A stretch of DNA of 32,994 bases, from NCBI GenBank assembly GCA_024276605.1, contig JAJRWX010000043.1:1-32994 (forward strand). Reading direction: 5' to 3'. Below the pieces are notes generated by a model. That model was given only the letters and a program-made list of their open reading frames with translations, was not told where the DNA came from and did no database searches. This DNA comes from Planctomycetota bacterium (GTDB lineage: Bacteria > Planctomycetota > Phycisphaerae > UBA1845). The position numbers were made by a program, and so were the translations under genes. Shown in pieces: positions 22,512 through 30,646 of the stretch; within the stretch, counting starts at the first letter, position 1; each line of letters opens with the position of its first letter.

Positions 22512-24800
22512 CTACGGATGGCGCGGTGCTCGGGCCGGCAACTCGATGGACACTGTCGTGCCGACTTTGGGGGTAGATGCGATCCATAACTCTCCGCCAT
22601 TATGCATGACAAGGCGATGGGCCAGTGACAATCCTAAGCCACGCCCGCGACCAGCTTCACGATAAGAGAAGAACGGATCGACGGCATGCTCGAGTACTTC
22701 AGTGGACATGCCGACACCGTTATCTTCTATAACAATACGGACTGTTTCATCGGAAGCCGATGAGGGTGAGTTAATCTTCAATCGGCGGGTTTTTGGGTTC
22801 GTGGCAAAAATAGCGTTCTCAACTACGGCTTTGAGAACTTGGTTCAAGTGGTTCGGGTCGGCGAAAACAGTGGCTTTGGGGTTGGCTAGCGATATGGATA
22901 ATTGGGAGGATATCATGCCCGATCTTGATTCCCAGTGTTGTGCAAGCGTATCCAGCATCTGTTGGAGAGATAGTTCCGTGGCTTGCGGCGGTCCTGGTTT
23001 GGCAAATGCCATAAGGTCCGTCACAATGCCGGCCGCATGTTTGGTCTGTTCGATCAGGGTCTGCCAAACTTGCGCTGTTGCGGGATCACTGCATTGCTGC
23101 AACTCCAACTGCGCCCTGGCGGAGATAACCGACAGCGGATTATTTAGTTCATGGGCAGCCCCCGCAGCCATTTCAGAGACCATGGCAATGGAGCGGGATC
23201 GTACCAGATCACGCTGGGTAGCGTGGAGTCGTCGGTTCAAATCGAGCAATTCGTCGTTGCTGCACTCCATAGCTATGTGAGAACGCACCATAGCTACTGT
23301 TTGGCTAATAGTCTTGGAAAGCGTTCGCCATTCCAACGCACTCGATGGCCAGGATGTTGAGCGATCTCCATCTGCGTGCAAAAGTACGGCCCCGAGGGGG
23401 GTATTACTTTCGTGAAAAGGCAACATACATATCGAATCTGAGTTGCCTGAAAATCCTACAGATCGCCATAGCGAGATGAATGGCTCTAGCGCGGGAACAG
23501 GTGGGCCTTGATGGGCCACATGATCAAATGCCTTGTGCAGGTTGGAAAACGCTTGTCTCGCTGCTGGGATGATGTGTGTAGCGGTTTTCTCGCCGGATGA
23601 AGAAACACCGGCGGTATAAATAGTATGCGAGCCTTCGTTTAAGATGAAAACGAAAACGTCACCCGGAGCGTGCATCTCTTTAACTGCACGCGCGACAGTA
23701 TAACACACATCGGTCAGCGTAGAATCACACGTGACTTCGCTCGTGAGTACGCCCACCGCGCGCATACACCCTTGCGCACGACCCAATTGTTGTTGGGATG
23801 TGATGAGTTCAGCATTGATCCCACTCAGCTCGATGTTCGCCTTGGCAAGTGACTGTGCGTACAGCGATCGTCCCTCGGCATCATCGAGACCAATGAGCTG
23901 ACTGAAACTAGCCATGCGCTCGGGCAATTGCTCTATAATCCGGTCAATCACCGACTCATCGATCGACCAATGGTGTAAGACTTCAGATAATTCCCAAGAG
24001 TCGCGATAGCCTGAAAAGCCTACATGCTGCCTTCGGACAAGCTGATCAGCCGTATGAATGAGCCTGACCAGTTGAGGGTTGGCGATGGATGTGGGTAAGG
24101 AGGTAGGATCCTGGTGGTGCATCCTGATGCATTCAATGATGTCTGACGGTAAATTCCACCTCACCGCCAGCCTTTTGCCGGCTATCAAATGATTGATTCC
24201 GAATACTTCACGTTCGGCATCGCAAATACAAACCCGTTGTCGTTGTACTTGTGATACAACGCGCAAATAACTTTTGGGCATCGCCGCATCCAACGCGATT
24301 TTTCCGATATCGTGCAGCAGGCCGCAGACGAACGCATTGTTAAGTGAGTCCGCTCCGCGGATATGTTTGGTTAACATGTCCGAGACACAGGCCACAGCCA
24401 GGCTGTGTTTCCAGATGTCCTGACGTGTGCATGTGGCTAATGCTTGGTCCTTAGAGTCGTTAAGAAGACCGTGTATCTGTACGGAAAGAACAGCATTGCG
24501 TACGATCTGAAAACCAAGTAGAGAGACAATGCGGGCTACGGTTAATTGTTTCACACGTTGGCCATGGTCGGTGCGGCGCGCCATGGTGAACAGTGTTGCG
24601 GTGAGCGATGGATCGGTTTCAAGAATAGCAACTACATCTTGCATGCAAGATGTATCGCTGGTGGTTAGGCTCAGAAGTTTGGCAGCGACAGCGGGAAGCG
24701 TGGGCAGTCGATCTAGGTGCGATAAGACAACCTCGATCTGATCCGATTCTGCTACCTGACCAACTGAGGCACTGCCTGCGGATACAACAGCAGTGGACAC
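22512..24800 (-). CDS. HDOD-GAF-histidine kinase hybrid sensor
   Basis: The 762-aa soluble protein starts with an HDOD domain (residues about 20-290: LDRLPTLPAVAAKLLSL, then ILETDPSLTATLFTMA) that includes an HDIGK motif (H163, D164). A linker and GAF-like sensor region cover about 330-500. The kinase follows: HisKA with H550 in AAGAAHELNNPLSV, and an ATP-binding domain with N-, G1- (DNGVGM) and G2-like (GRGRGLGLSLA) boxes ending at the C-terminus. No membrane helix is seen, so it senses an intracellular signal. The start is GTG 24800 with AAGGAAA just before it. It lies 42 bases after the HTH-receiver gene, very probably in one operon. Confidence 0.92.
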   Translation of the reverse strand: MSTAVVSAGSASVGQVAESDQIEVVLSHLDRLPTLPAVAAKLLSLTTSDTSCMQDVVAILETDPSLTATLFTMARRTDHGQRVKQLTVARIVSLLGFQIVRNAVLSVQIHGLLNDSKDQALATCTRQDIWKHSLAVACVSDMLTKHIRGADSLNNAFVCGLLHDIGKIALDAAMPKSYLRVVSQVQRQRVCICDAEREVFGINHLIAGKRLAVRWNLPSDIIECIRMHHQDPTSLPTSIANPQLVRLIHTADQLVRRQHVGFSGYRDSWELSEVLHHWSIDESVIDRIIEQLPERMASFSQLIGLDDAEGRSLYAQSLAKANIELSGINAELITSQQQLGRAQGCMRAVGVLTSEVTCDSTLTDVCYTVARAVKEMHAPGDVFVFILNEGSHTIYTAGVSSSGEKTATHIIPAARQAFSNLHKAFDHVAHQGPPVPALEPFISLWRSVGFSGNSDSICMLPFHESNTPLGAVLLHADGDRSTSWPSSALEWRTLSKTISQTVAMVRSHIAMECSNDELLDLNRRLHATQRDLVRSRSIAMVSEMAAGAAHELNNPLSVISARAQLELQQCSDPATAQVWQTLIEQTKHAAGIVTDLMAFAKPGPPQATELSLQQMLDTLAQHWESRSGMISSQLSISLANPKATVFADPNHLNQVLKAVVENAIFATNPKTRRLKINSPSSASDETVRIVIEDNGVGMSTEVLEHAVDPFFSYREAGRGRGLGLSLAHRLVMHNGGELWIASTPKVGTTVSIELPARAPRHP

Positions 24801-24842
24801 GATGAGTTTCCTTGTGATCGGGAATGGTTCGGGTCAACGGTT

Positions 24843-25436
24843 TCAGGCTGCGTTCACCAATTCAGCTACGCGCGAAATCACATCGTTTATATCGAAAGGT
24901 TTTCGAATGAACTCATCCGCGCCGGCAGCCATGAGTTCCTGCACTTCGTCCGGATCCGCAACGCCGCTGATAATAATGATCTTAACGTGTCCGAAGTTCG
25001 GATTGGCACGAATGGTTCGACACACGTTGGTTCCATTAATATCGGGAAGTTTGTAGTCCAAGAGCAATATGTCCGGACGAAACTGTTCGGTGATAATACC
25101 AGCTTGGTACCCCGACGAGGCTGTCCTGATTTCAAAGCGCCCGTCTCGCAGTAGTAGTTCCGAAAACATATCGACGATGGCTTCGTCGTCATCAACGACG
25201 AGTACACGCCGCTTACCGCTTTCGAGTTGGTCTAATGGAATATCATTAGCCTTCATAAAGCTAATAAGCGCATCGCGAGGAATGCGGCGAAACCGCGAGC
25301 CGGGTACTCGGAAACCTTTCAGACGACCACTATCAAAACAGCGAATCACCGTCTGTTGGCTTACCTTGCACACCTGTGCCACTTCACCAGTCGTGAATAC
25401 GGACTTGTTCCGAGGATCCATCCTTTTATCCGCCAT
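24843..25436 (-). CDS. Response regulator with N-terminal excisionase-type HTH
   Basis: From ATG 25436 the product is 197 aa. Residues 13-63 are a MerR/excisionase-like DNA-binding domain (FTTGEVAQVCKVSQQTVIRC, then GRLKGFRVPGSRFRRIPRDA). Residues 77-195 are a full receiver with D82-D84, phosphoacceptor D127 (LLLDYKLPD), S157 and K179 (IRKPF). The order, DNA-binding domain first, is the reverse of classical regulators. A TTG at 25484 could extend the frame but has no support. The purine run GAGAGAGAGA lies before ATG 25436. It precedes the HDOD-GAF-kinase gene, its likely partner. Confidence 0.9.
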   Translation of the reverse strand: MADKRMDPRNKSVFTTGEVAQVCKVSQQTVIRCFDSGRLKGFRVPGSRFRRIPRDALISFMKANDIPLDQLESGKRRVLVVDDDEAIVDMFSELLLRDGRFEIRTASSGYQAGIITEQFRPDILLLDYKLPDINGTNVCRTIRANPNFGHVKIIIISGVADPDEVQELMAAGADEFIRKPFDINDVISRVAELVNAA

Positions 25437-25735
25437 GATGCTGTCTCTCTCTCTGCGGAATCCATTCCGCGTAACTACCGCCAAATCGACCTAGTTCACC
25501 TATATAACCTATACGATACATACGGCCCTAAGTACCGTCAATAACTAATCTCGTAATTTATGAATGTGATTATTCGTTCGTTACTGCAACGATAGTTCAC
25601 TTTGTGTAGACAGGAAACAAGACCAATAAAGATTGTGTATTGGTCGAGTCCGAGCAGTCTTTTAACGTCCAAAAATACCAAGCGCTCAGATTGAGGTGCT
25701 GGGGCTGAGATTGTCGACATACCATCCGGGGCTGC

Positions 25736-27613
25736 CTAGCTAGCCTTGCGGTTTCTTTGGGCGGTTAAGTGGACCCATAACGCGGTGATATCAGCCGGGT
25801 TAATGCCGGTGATGCGTGAAGCCTGACCTAGCGTGCCGGGAGCCACGGCTGTGAGTTGTTGTCTGGCTTCCAGGCGAAGGCCTGGCAGTGCGTTATAGTT
25901 GAGGTCAGCGGGTAGGCCGAAGCCTTCGAGCTTTTTGAAGCGCTGAATCTGCTGGGCTTGCCGTTGCACATACCCGGCATACTTGGCATCGATGAGCACC
26001 TGCTCAAGCGAATCGGTACCAAAGCATAGTTGATGACGGGTATACATGGCCGCGGCTAGATCGGCGACGTTAGCTTGGGGACGACGCATCCACGTGGCCA
26101 GGGGGATACCCGCTTTGCCGCCGTGGCGACATAAGGATTTGATCTTGCTAATCGCATCGCGCCGTTGACAAAATTTTTCCCAACGCATGTTATCGACCAG
26201 CCCAAGATCACGGCCAATAGGTGTCAATCTTATGTCAGCATTATCCGAGCGGAGCAGCAAGCGGTATTCGGCGCGTGAAGTGAACATGCGATATGGTTCG
26301 CTAGGGGGTTTGGTGATTAAATCGTCGACCATCACGCCGATGTAGGCCTGGTCACGACCGAGGATGAAAGGCTCCTTTTCGGATATCCATCGGACGGCAT
26401 TGACTCCGGCGATGAGGCCTTGACCCGCGGCTTCTTCGTATCCGCTGGTTCCGTTGATTTGTCCGGCAAGGAAAAGTCCGCTGACCGCCTTGGTCTCAAG
26501 CGTCATTTTCGTTTGATGCGTGGGCACGAAGTCGTATTCCACGGCGTAACCGAGTTGTAGAATTTTCGCCTGTGCCAAGCCTGGTACTTGGCGTACGAAG
26601 GCCTGCTGAACTTCACCCGGCAGTGAAGTGCTGATCCCGTTGCAATAGATGCGTTCGTCGTCGTAGCCTTCCGGTTCCAAGAATATCTGGTGCTTGGTCT
26701 TATCTGCGAATCGTACAACCTTATCCTCAATGCTTGGGCAATAGCGAGGGCCGGACGACTGTATTTGGCCGGAATACATGGGGGCCAGGTGAAGATTGGC
26801 GCGAATGCGTTCGTGAACATCTTCGTTGGTCCACGTAATCCAGCAATTGATCTGCGGTTGCAAGATGGCATCGTTTAGCATGGAAAATGGTGTCGGTAAG
26901 GCGTCACCCGGCTGCGGCGTGCAGGCATCGTAGTTGATGGTGTCGCGATGAATCCGTGGCGGCGTACCTGTTTTGAGTCGTCCTAACGTAAGCCCCATCG
27001 ATTTCAGTGAATCGCTTAAGCTCCGCGCTGCCTGTTCACCCACCCGGCCACCTTCCGTGCGGTTGGTGCCGCAGTGCATTAACCCGCGCAGGAAAGTGCC
27101 CGTCGTCACGATCACCACGGGTGCAGTCAGGCGACGTCCATCTGCTAGTATGATGCCTTGTACGGATTTAGCCGGTGTATGGTTGGATGAACCGTTCGAT
27201 CCAACCGAGCGCATTGGCACGTCTTCAGTCAAGATGGATTCGGCTGACCCCTCGATGATGTCTAGCGATGTTGCCTTCCGGAGTAAGTCCTGTACGGCGT
27301 GGGGGTATAGCATTCGGTCTGCCTGTGCGCGTGGTGCCCACACAGCCGGTCCTTTGCTGCGATTGAGCATGCGAAACTGAATGCCCGCACGGTCTATCGC
27401 TAAGCCCATGAGGCCGCCGAGTGTGTCAATTTCACGAACGATTTGTCCTTTACCCAGCCCGCCTATCGCCGGGTTACACGACATGCGTCCGATAGCATCG
27501 CGTTGCATCGTGATCAGTGCCACGTCTGCGCCCATGCGTGAAGCTGCCCAAGCCGCTTCTATACCGGCGTGTCCACCGCCGATGATGATGATGTCGTATC
27601 TCGTTCGTGTCAT
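25736..27613 (-). CDS. mnmG: tRNA uridine-5-carboxymethylaminomethyl(34) synthesis enzyme MnmG
   Basis: The 625-aa protein has the family's normal length. It begins with the FAD-binding YDIIIIGGGHAGIEAAWA and continues with the MnmG signatures RMSCNPAIGGLGKGQIVREI and GQINGTSGYEEAAGQGLIAG. The C-terminal helical domain (GLRLEARQQLTAVAPGTLGQ, then ASRITGINPADITALWVHL) binds the partner MnmE and tRNA in known homologues. With MnmE it modifies the wobble uridine of several tRNAs in the cytoplasm. No mnmE lies in this window. The gene stands alone between noncoding gaps of about 300 and 280 bases, in which I see no RNA gene or clear promoter. Confidence 0.97.
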   Translation of the reverse strand: MTRTRYDIIIIGGGHAGIEAAWAASRMGADVALITMQRDAIGRMSCNPAIGGLGKGQIVREIDTLGGLMGLAIDRAGIQFRMLNRSKGPAVWAPRAQADRMLYPHAVQDLLRKATSLDIIEGSAESILTEDVPMRSVGSNGSSNHTPAKSVQGIILADGRRLTAPVVIVTTGTFLRGLMHCGTNRTEGGRVGEQAARSLSDSLKSMGLTLGRLKTGTPPRIHRDTINYDACTPQPGDALPTPFSMLNDAILQPQINCWITWTNEDVHERIRANLHLAPMYSGQIQSSGPRYCPSIEDKVVRFADKTKHQIFLEPEGYDDERIYCNGISTSLPGEVQQAFVRQVPGLAQAKILQLGYAVEYDFVPTHQTKMTLETKAVSGLFLAGQINGTSGYEEAAGQGLIAGVNAVRWISEKEPFILGRDQAYIGVMVDDLITKPPSEPYRMFTSRAEYRLLLRSDNADIRLTPIGRDLGLVDNMRWEKFCQRRDAISKIKSLCRHGGKAGIPLATWMRRPQANVADLAAAMYTRHQLCFGTDSLEQVLIDAKYAGYVQRQAQQIQRFKKLEGFGLPADLNYNALPGLRLEARQQLTAVAPGTLGQASRITGINPADITALWVHLTAQRNRKAS

Positions 27614-27893
27614 GTTTGCGATGTAGCCCCTTTGATCCGCAGTAGAAGTTGCCCGATGGCTTCAATGTATTGTGGCTGGTACTTAGTGAATAGGCAAGTC
27701 GAACAGGCGTGATTCAGCTAACGGCGTGTGGTAAGGGCATATGTCATCGGGTTGATGGGCTGGCGTTTCTTTGTAGATCGTTGTTGCAGTGCATCCCATC
27801 GTTCTCGCGTACCCTGTCGTTATCGCGCAGGTGGGAACCTATTTTCTTGTTGATCGTGCGCCGGCCATGATCAAGCATAGGCGTACGTCCGAT

Positions 27894-28868
27894 TCACATA
27901 CCAATGATGTTGTGACGAAGTTGCGACCACTCGTCGGTAGGTATGCTCAGAAATGCGTCGACGGCCAATGGATCAAAGTGACTTCCGGAAGCACGTTTGA
28001 TTTCATCCCCAGCCTGGGAGGGTGACATGGGTTGGCGATAGGGTCTCGCAGACGTGAGCGCATCGTACACATCGGCAACGGCAAAGATTCGTGCGCCTAG
28101 TGGGATTTCAGCTCCACTCAATCCGCGAGGATACCCGCTGCCATCAAATCGTTCGTGGTGACAGTTCACAATCTGGATAGCATCAGCAAGAAATGGTACG
28201 GAAGCTAGAATTTTTGCGCCCATATCCGGGTGCGTCCGCATGCATTGCCATTCCTCGTCCGTCAACGGTCCTGGTTTGAGTAGGATTCGGTCCGGAATAC
28301 CTATTTTTCCGATGTCATGCAGCAACGATCCCAGGGCGAGCGCGTGTTTGACTTGGCCCGAAACGGTCAATTGTCTAGCTAGCCGCAATGAGTAGGCGCA
28401 CACCCGTTCCGAATGTTGTTCGGTGTCATGTTCACGGGCATCCAGCGCGGCGACAAGCGCGCGCACAGCGCCCTGGTATGTTTTTGCCCGTTCGCTAATC
28501 GCTTGTTTTTCACGTTGGACCATGACGCCGGCAATCGCTGCAATGGCCCAGAACGTCAGCACTTCTCCCACTTGGTTGATGTTCTCGGTGGTTTCACCCG
28601 ACCATTGTAACGCCACGTGTGGCAAGTAAAGTGCTGTGATGGCTAACGCCGTCAGCAGTGCGCCTTTAAGCGTCAACCATACCGCCGCCAATACAATGGG
28701 AATCAAAAACATCTTTCGGAGCAACACGTGGATAGCGTGATCGGTGATGTTTGCGCGAGGTGTCCACCAGTGTGCGCCGGCTACAGCTAGAACACATAGT
28801 GCAACGAACGCCATTCGAAGGCGCCTGTTTCCAATGTCTTCATCCGTTGGAATGATTAAACCATTCAT
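27894..28868 (-). CDS. Membrane-bound HD-GYP domain protein
   Basis: From ATG 28868 (GGAG seven bases before it; an ATG at 28910 has none) the product is 324 aa. The N-terminal third holds about four membrane helices (residues 17-35, 55-72, 75-95 and 103-122). The HD-GYP domain follows from about 135: AREHDTEQHSERVCAYSLRL, HDIGK (H184, D185), HH-containing NCHHERFDG and GYP (245-247). HD-GYP proteins hydrolyse cyclic di-GMP or related dinucleotides, so a role in lifestyle switching is likely. No extracytoplasmic sensor domain is present. The membrane region itself may sense. The MITE-like element lies about 110 bases before its start and could affect its promoter. Confidence 0.9.
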   Translation of the reverse strand: MNGLIIPTDEDIGNRRLRMAFVALCVLAVAGAHWWTPRANITDHAIHVLLRKMFLIPIVLAAVWLTLKGALLTALAITALYLPHVALQWSGETTENINQVGEVLTFWAIAAIAGVMVQREKQAISERAKTYQGAVRALVAALDAREHDTEQHSERVCAYSLRLARQLTVSGQVKHALALGSLLHDIGKIGIPDRILLKPGPLTDEEWQCMRTHPDMGAKILASVPFLADAIQIVNCHHERFDGSGYPRGLSGAEIPLGARIFAVADVYDALTSARPYRQPMSPSQAGDEIKRASGSHFDPLAVDAFLSIPTDEWSQLRHNIIGM

Positions 28869-28977
28869 GATTATGCTCCATGATCCTTTGGAAGCGGATC
28901 GAATCCCCATGGCATTGGCTAGTCATCATACCGGAACTTACGGGCAAGTGACGTCATCCCTGAGTCATCAACTGCGC

Positions 28978-29153
28978 TAGTGCGGTGTCACAGCTTCATG
29001 TTCGGGTTCATCCAGGGTGGCATGGGCAACGTTTTTTTTGCCCGTGTCGGCCTCTGGAACTACACGGGTAAGTCCCGATGTATCCCGACGTAAAGTCAGG
29101 ATACATCGGGACTTACCCATGCCACCCGAATTCTTAGCTGTGACATAGCACTA
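28978..29153. mobile_element. MITE-like element with IS630-type ends and TA duplication
   Basis: The ends GTGCGGTGTCACAGCT (28980-28995) and AGCTGTGACATAGCAC (29136-29151) are inverted copies with two mismatches, flanked by TA on both sides inside a restored CTAG target. The 172-bp body has no gene. Nested inside are GGGTGGCATGGG/CCCATGCCACCC (29015-29026 and 29116-29127), GGGCAA/TTGCCC (29024-29043) and a perfect 20-bp repeat with a 13-base loop (29066-29085 and 29099-29118). The right end matches the IS630 end at 124-138 at 14 of 15 bases, which suggests the same transposase moved it. It ends two bases from the stop codon of the VWA gene and may serve as its terminator. Confidence 0.8.
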
Positions 29154-29155
29154 GG

Positions 29156-30646
29156 TTATTGACGATGGTGTTCCGACAGATACCGCCGGTAATCCGTCTC
29201 TTTCTTGATCTGCCTCCGCGCCTCGTTGTGGTCGTGGATCATCGCGCGTTCACCGGCAGCCGAAAGCTCAGCCATAAAATGCCTGAGCAAGAAGGTTTGA
29301 TTGAGTAATTGTTGGTCCCGCGTGCTGATTGCGTGTTTGTGTGCAGTTTCATAGTAATGATCGAATAATGCGCGGGCTTCATTGAATCGGTCGAGGTCCA
29401 AGCTCTGCATGGCCTCCTCCGCTTTTTCCATGGCGTTGAGCACGTTGGCATACACTAACACGTTTTCGTTTTCGCTCTTTCGGGCCTGATCGGCGTTTGT
29501 AGAAAACTTAGCCTCACTCCGGACGGTATATTGATTTCGCGCACCTGTCTCCGGGCTATCGAGTGTGATGGTTACGTCGACACCGACCTTCGAACCGTCC
29601 ACAAACGAACGTGGCGCAAGCTCGACAAGAAACGAGCCTTGCTCACCCACACGAATGTCGCCGAGTGCAAATGTATATGAAGGCTCAGGTTTACCCATAG
29701 GACGCCCGTACACCCGCGTAATATCCGCTCCGGATGCCACGCGTATGTCCAGCTTGACATTTTGTGCAACGACATCAAGCAAGCCGTCCAACTCCGCCGC
29801 CACCGCGCCGGGTATCAGTTCGCTCGAGCGGACGTACGTATAACGGCCTCCGCCAGCCTTAGCCAAGTTCGATAGCGTTTCTTCGCTGAATTCGGTTCCG
29901 CACCCAAGCGTCGATACGCCAATGCCGCGGGCGTGTGCGGCGCTGACAAGTTTCTGTAGTTTTTCGGGATCGGTGACACCTCGATTCGCCATACCGTCGG
30001 TCAGGACAATGACCCGTTTCAATTGCCCGTCGGCACGCTTGCCGTCGATTTGAGCAAACGCCTCCAACAACGCGGCACTCAGGTTTGTGTTGCCACTAGG
30101 GCCGAATTGTCCAAGACGATAGCGAAGGAAATCCTTATTGACCGCCTGTCCGGCAGGCGACAGTACGGTGACTGTGTCGTTGAACGCGATCAAGGAGACG
30201 ATATCTTGTTCCAAGAGATTTTCAAACACAATGTATGCCGCGTGCATGGCATGTTTGAACTTATGTTCATCGGCCATAGACCCGGACCGGTCGAACACCA
30301 AAGCCAGGTTGAGCGGTTGCCGTTTTTGCGGTTGTGTCTTCGCTACACTTAGATCGATTTTCAGCATGAGGCGTTCGGGAGTGGATTGACTGTAGAGTGA
30401 ATGACTCAGCGCTGCCTTTATTGTGATAGGTCCGGCTACGACCTCGCTAGCCGGTGAAGAAGCGTGGTCGTGCCCTTGTGCATGTTCGTTGCCATCGAAT
30501 GCGGTCAATACGACGTCAGACATGACCGGCGGCGCACTCGTAAGTAAATGGTCGTCACCTGTATCTCCCGTTCGGCAACCCCAAAGCGATAGCGGCACTA
30601 AAGCAACCAGGATCAATCGACGACTTCTTGACACGGTGATCATCAT
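29156..30646 (-). CDS. VWA-domain lipoprotein
   Basis: The 496-aa protein has a lipoprotein signal (basic start, LVALVPLSLWGC with C24). After a short His/Asp-rich linker a strand domain leads into a von Willebrand factor A domain from about residue 112. Its metal site is intact: D119-R-S121-G-S123, the Thr of SGNTNLS and the Asp of VLTDGMAN. Regions after about 300 form a beta-sandwich (VGEQGSFLVELAP) and a helical C-terminus. This layout resembles YfbK-type secreted VWA proteins. VWA domains bind protein ligands through a metal ion. It overlaps the stop of the Gly/Tyr-rich gene by four bases (ATGA), so the two are translated together and may interact at the cell surface. Confidence 0.9.
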   Translation of the reverse strand: MMITVSRSRRLILVALVPLSLWGCRTGDTGDDHLLTSAPPVMSDVVLTAFDGNEHAQGHDHASSPASEVVAGPITIKAALSHSLYSQSTPERLMLKIDLSVAKTQPQKRQPLNLALVFDRSGSMADEHKFKHAMHAAYIVFENLLEQDIVSLIAFNDTVTVLSPAGQAVNKDFLRYRLGQFGPSGNTNLSAALLEAFAQIDGKRADGQLKRVIVLTDGMANRGVTDPEKLQKLVSAAHARGIGVSTLGCGTEFSEETLSNLAKAGGGRYTYVRSSELIPGAVAAELDGLLDVVAQNVKLDIRVASGADITRVYGRPMGKPEPSYTFALGDIRVGEQGSFLVELAPRSFVDGSKVGVDVTITLDSPETGARNQYTVRSEAKFSTNADQARKSENENVLVYANVLNAMEKAEEAMQSLDLDRFNEARALFDHYYETAHKHAISTRDQQLLNQTFLLRHFMAELSAAGERAMIHDHNEARRQIKKETDYRRYLSEHHRQ

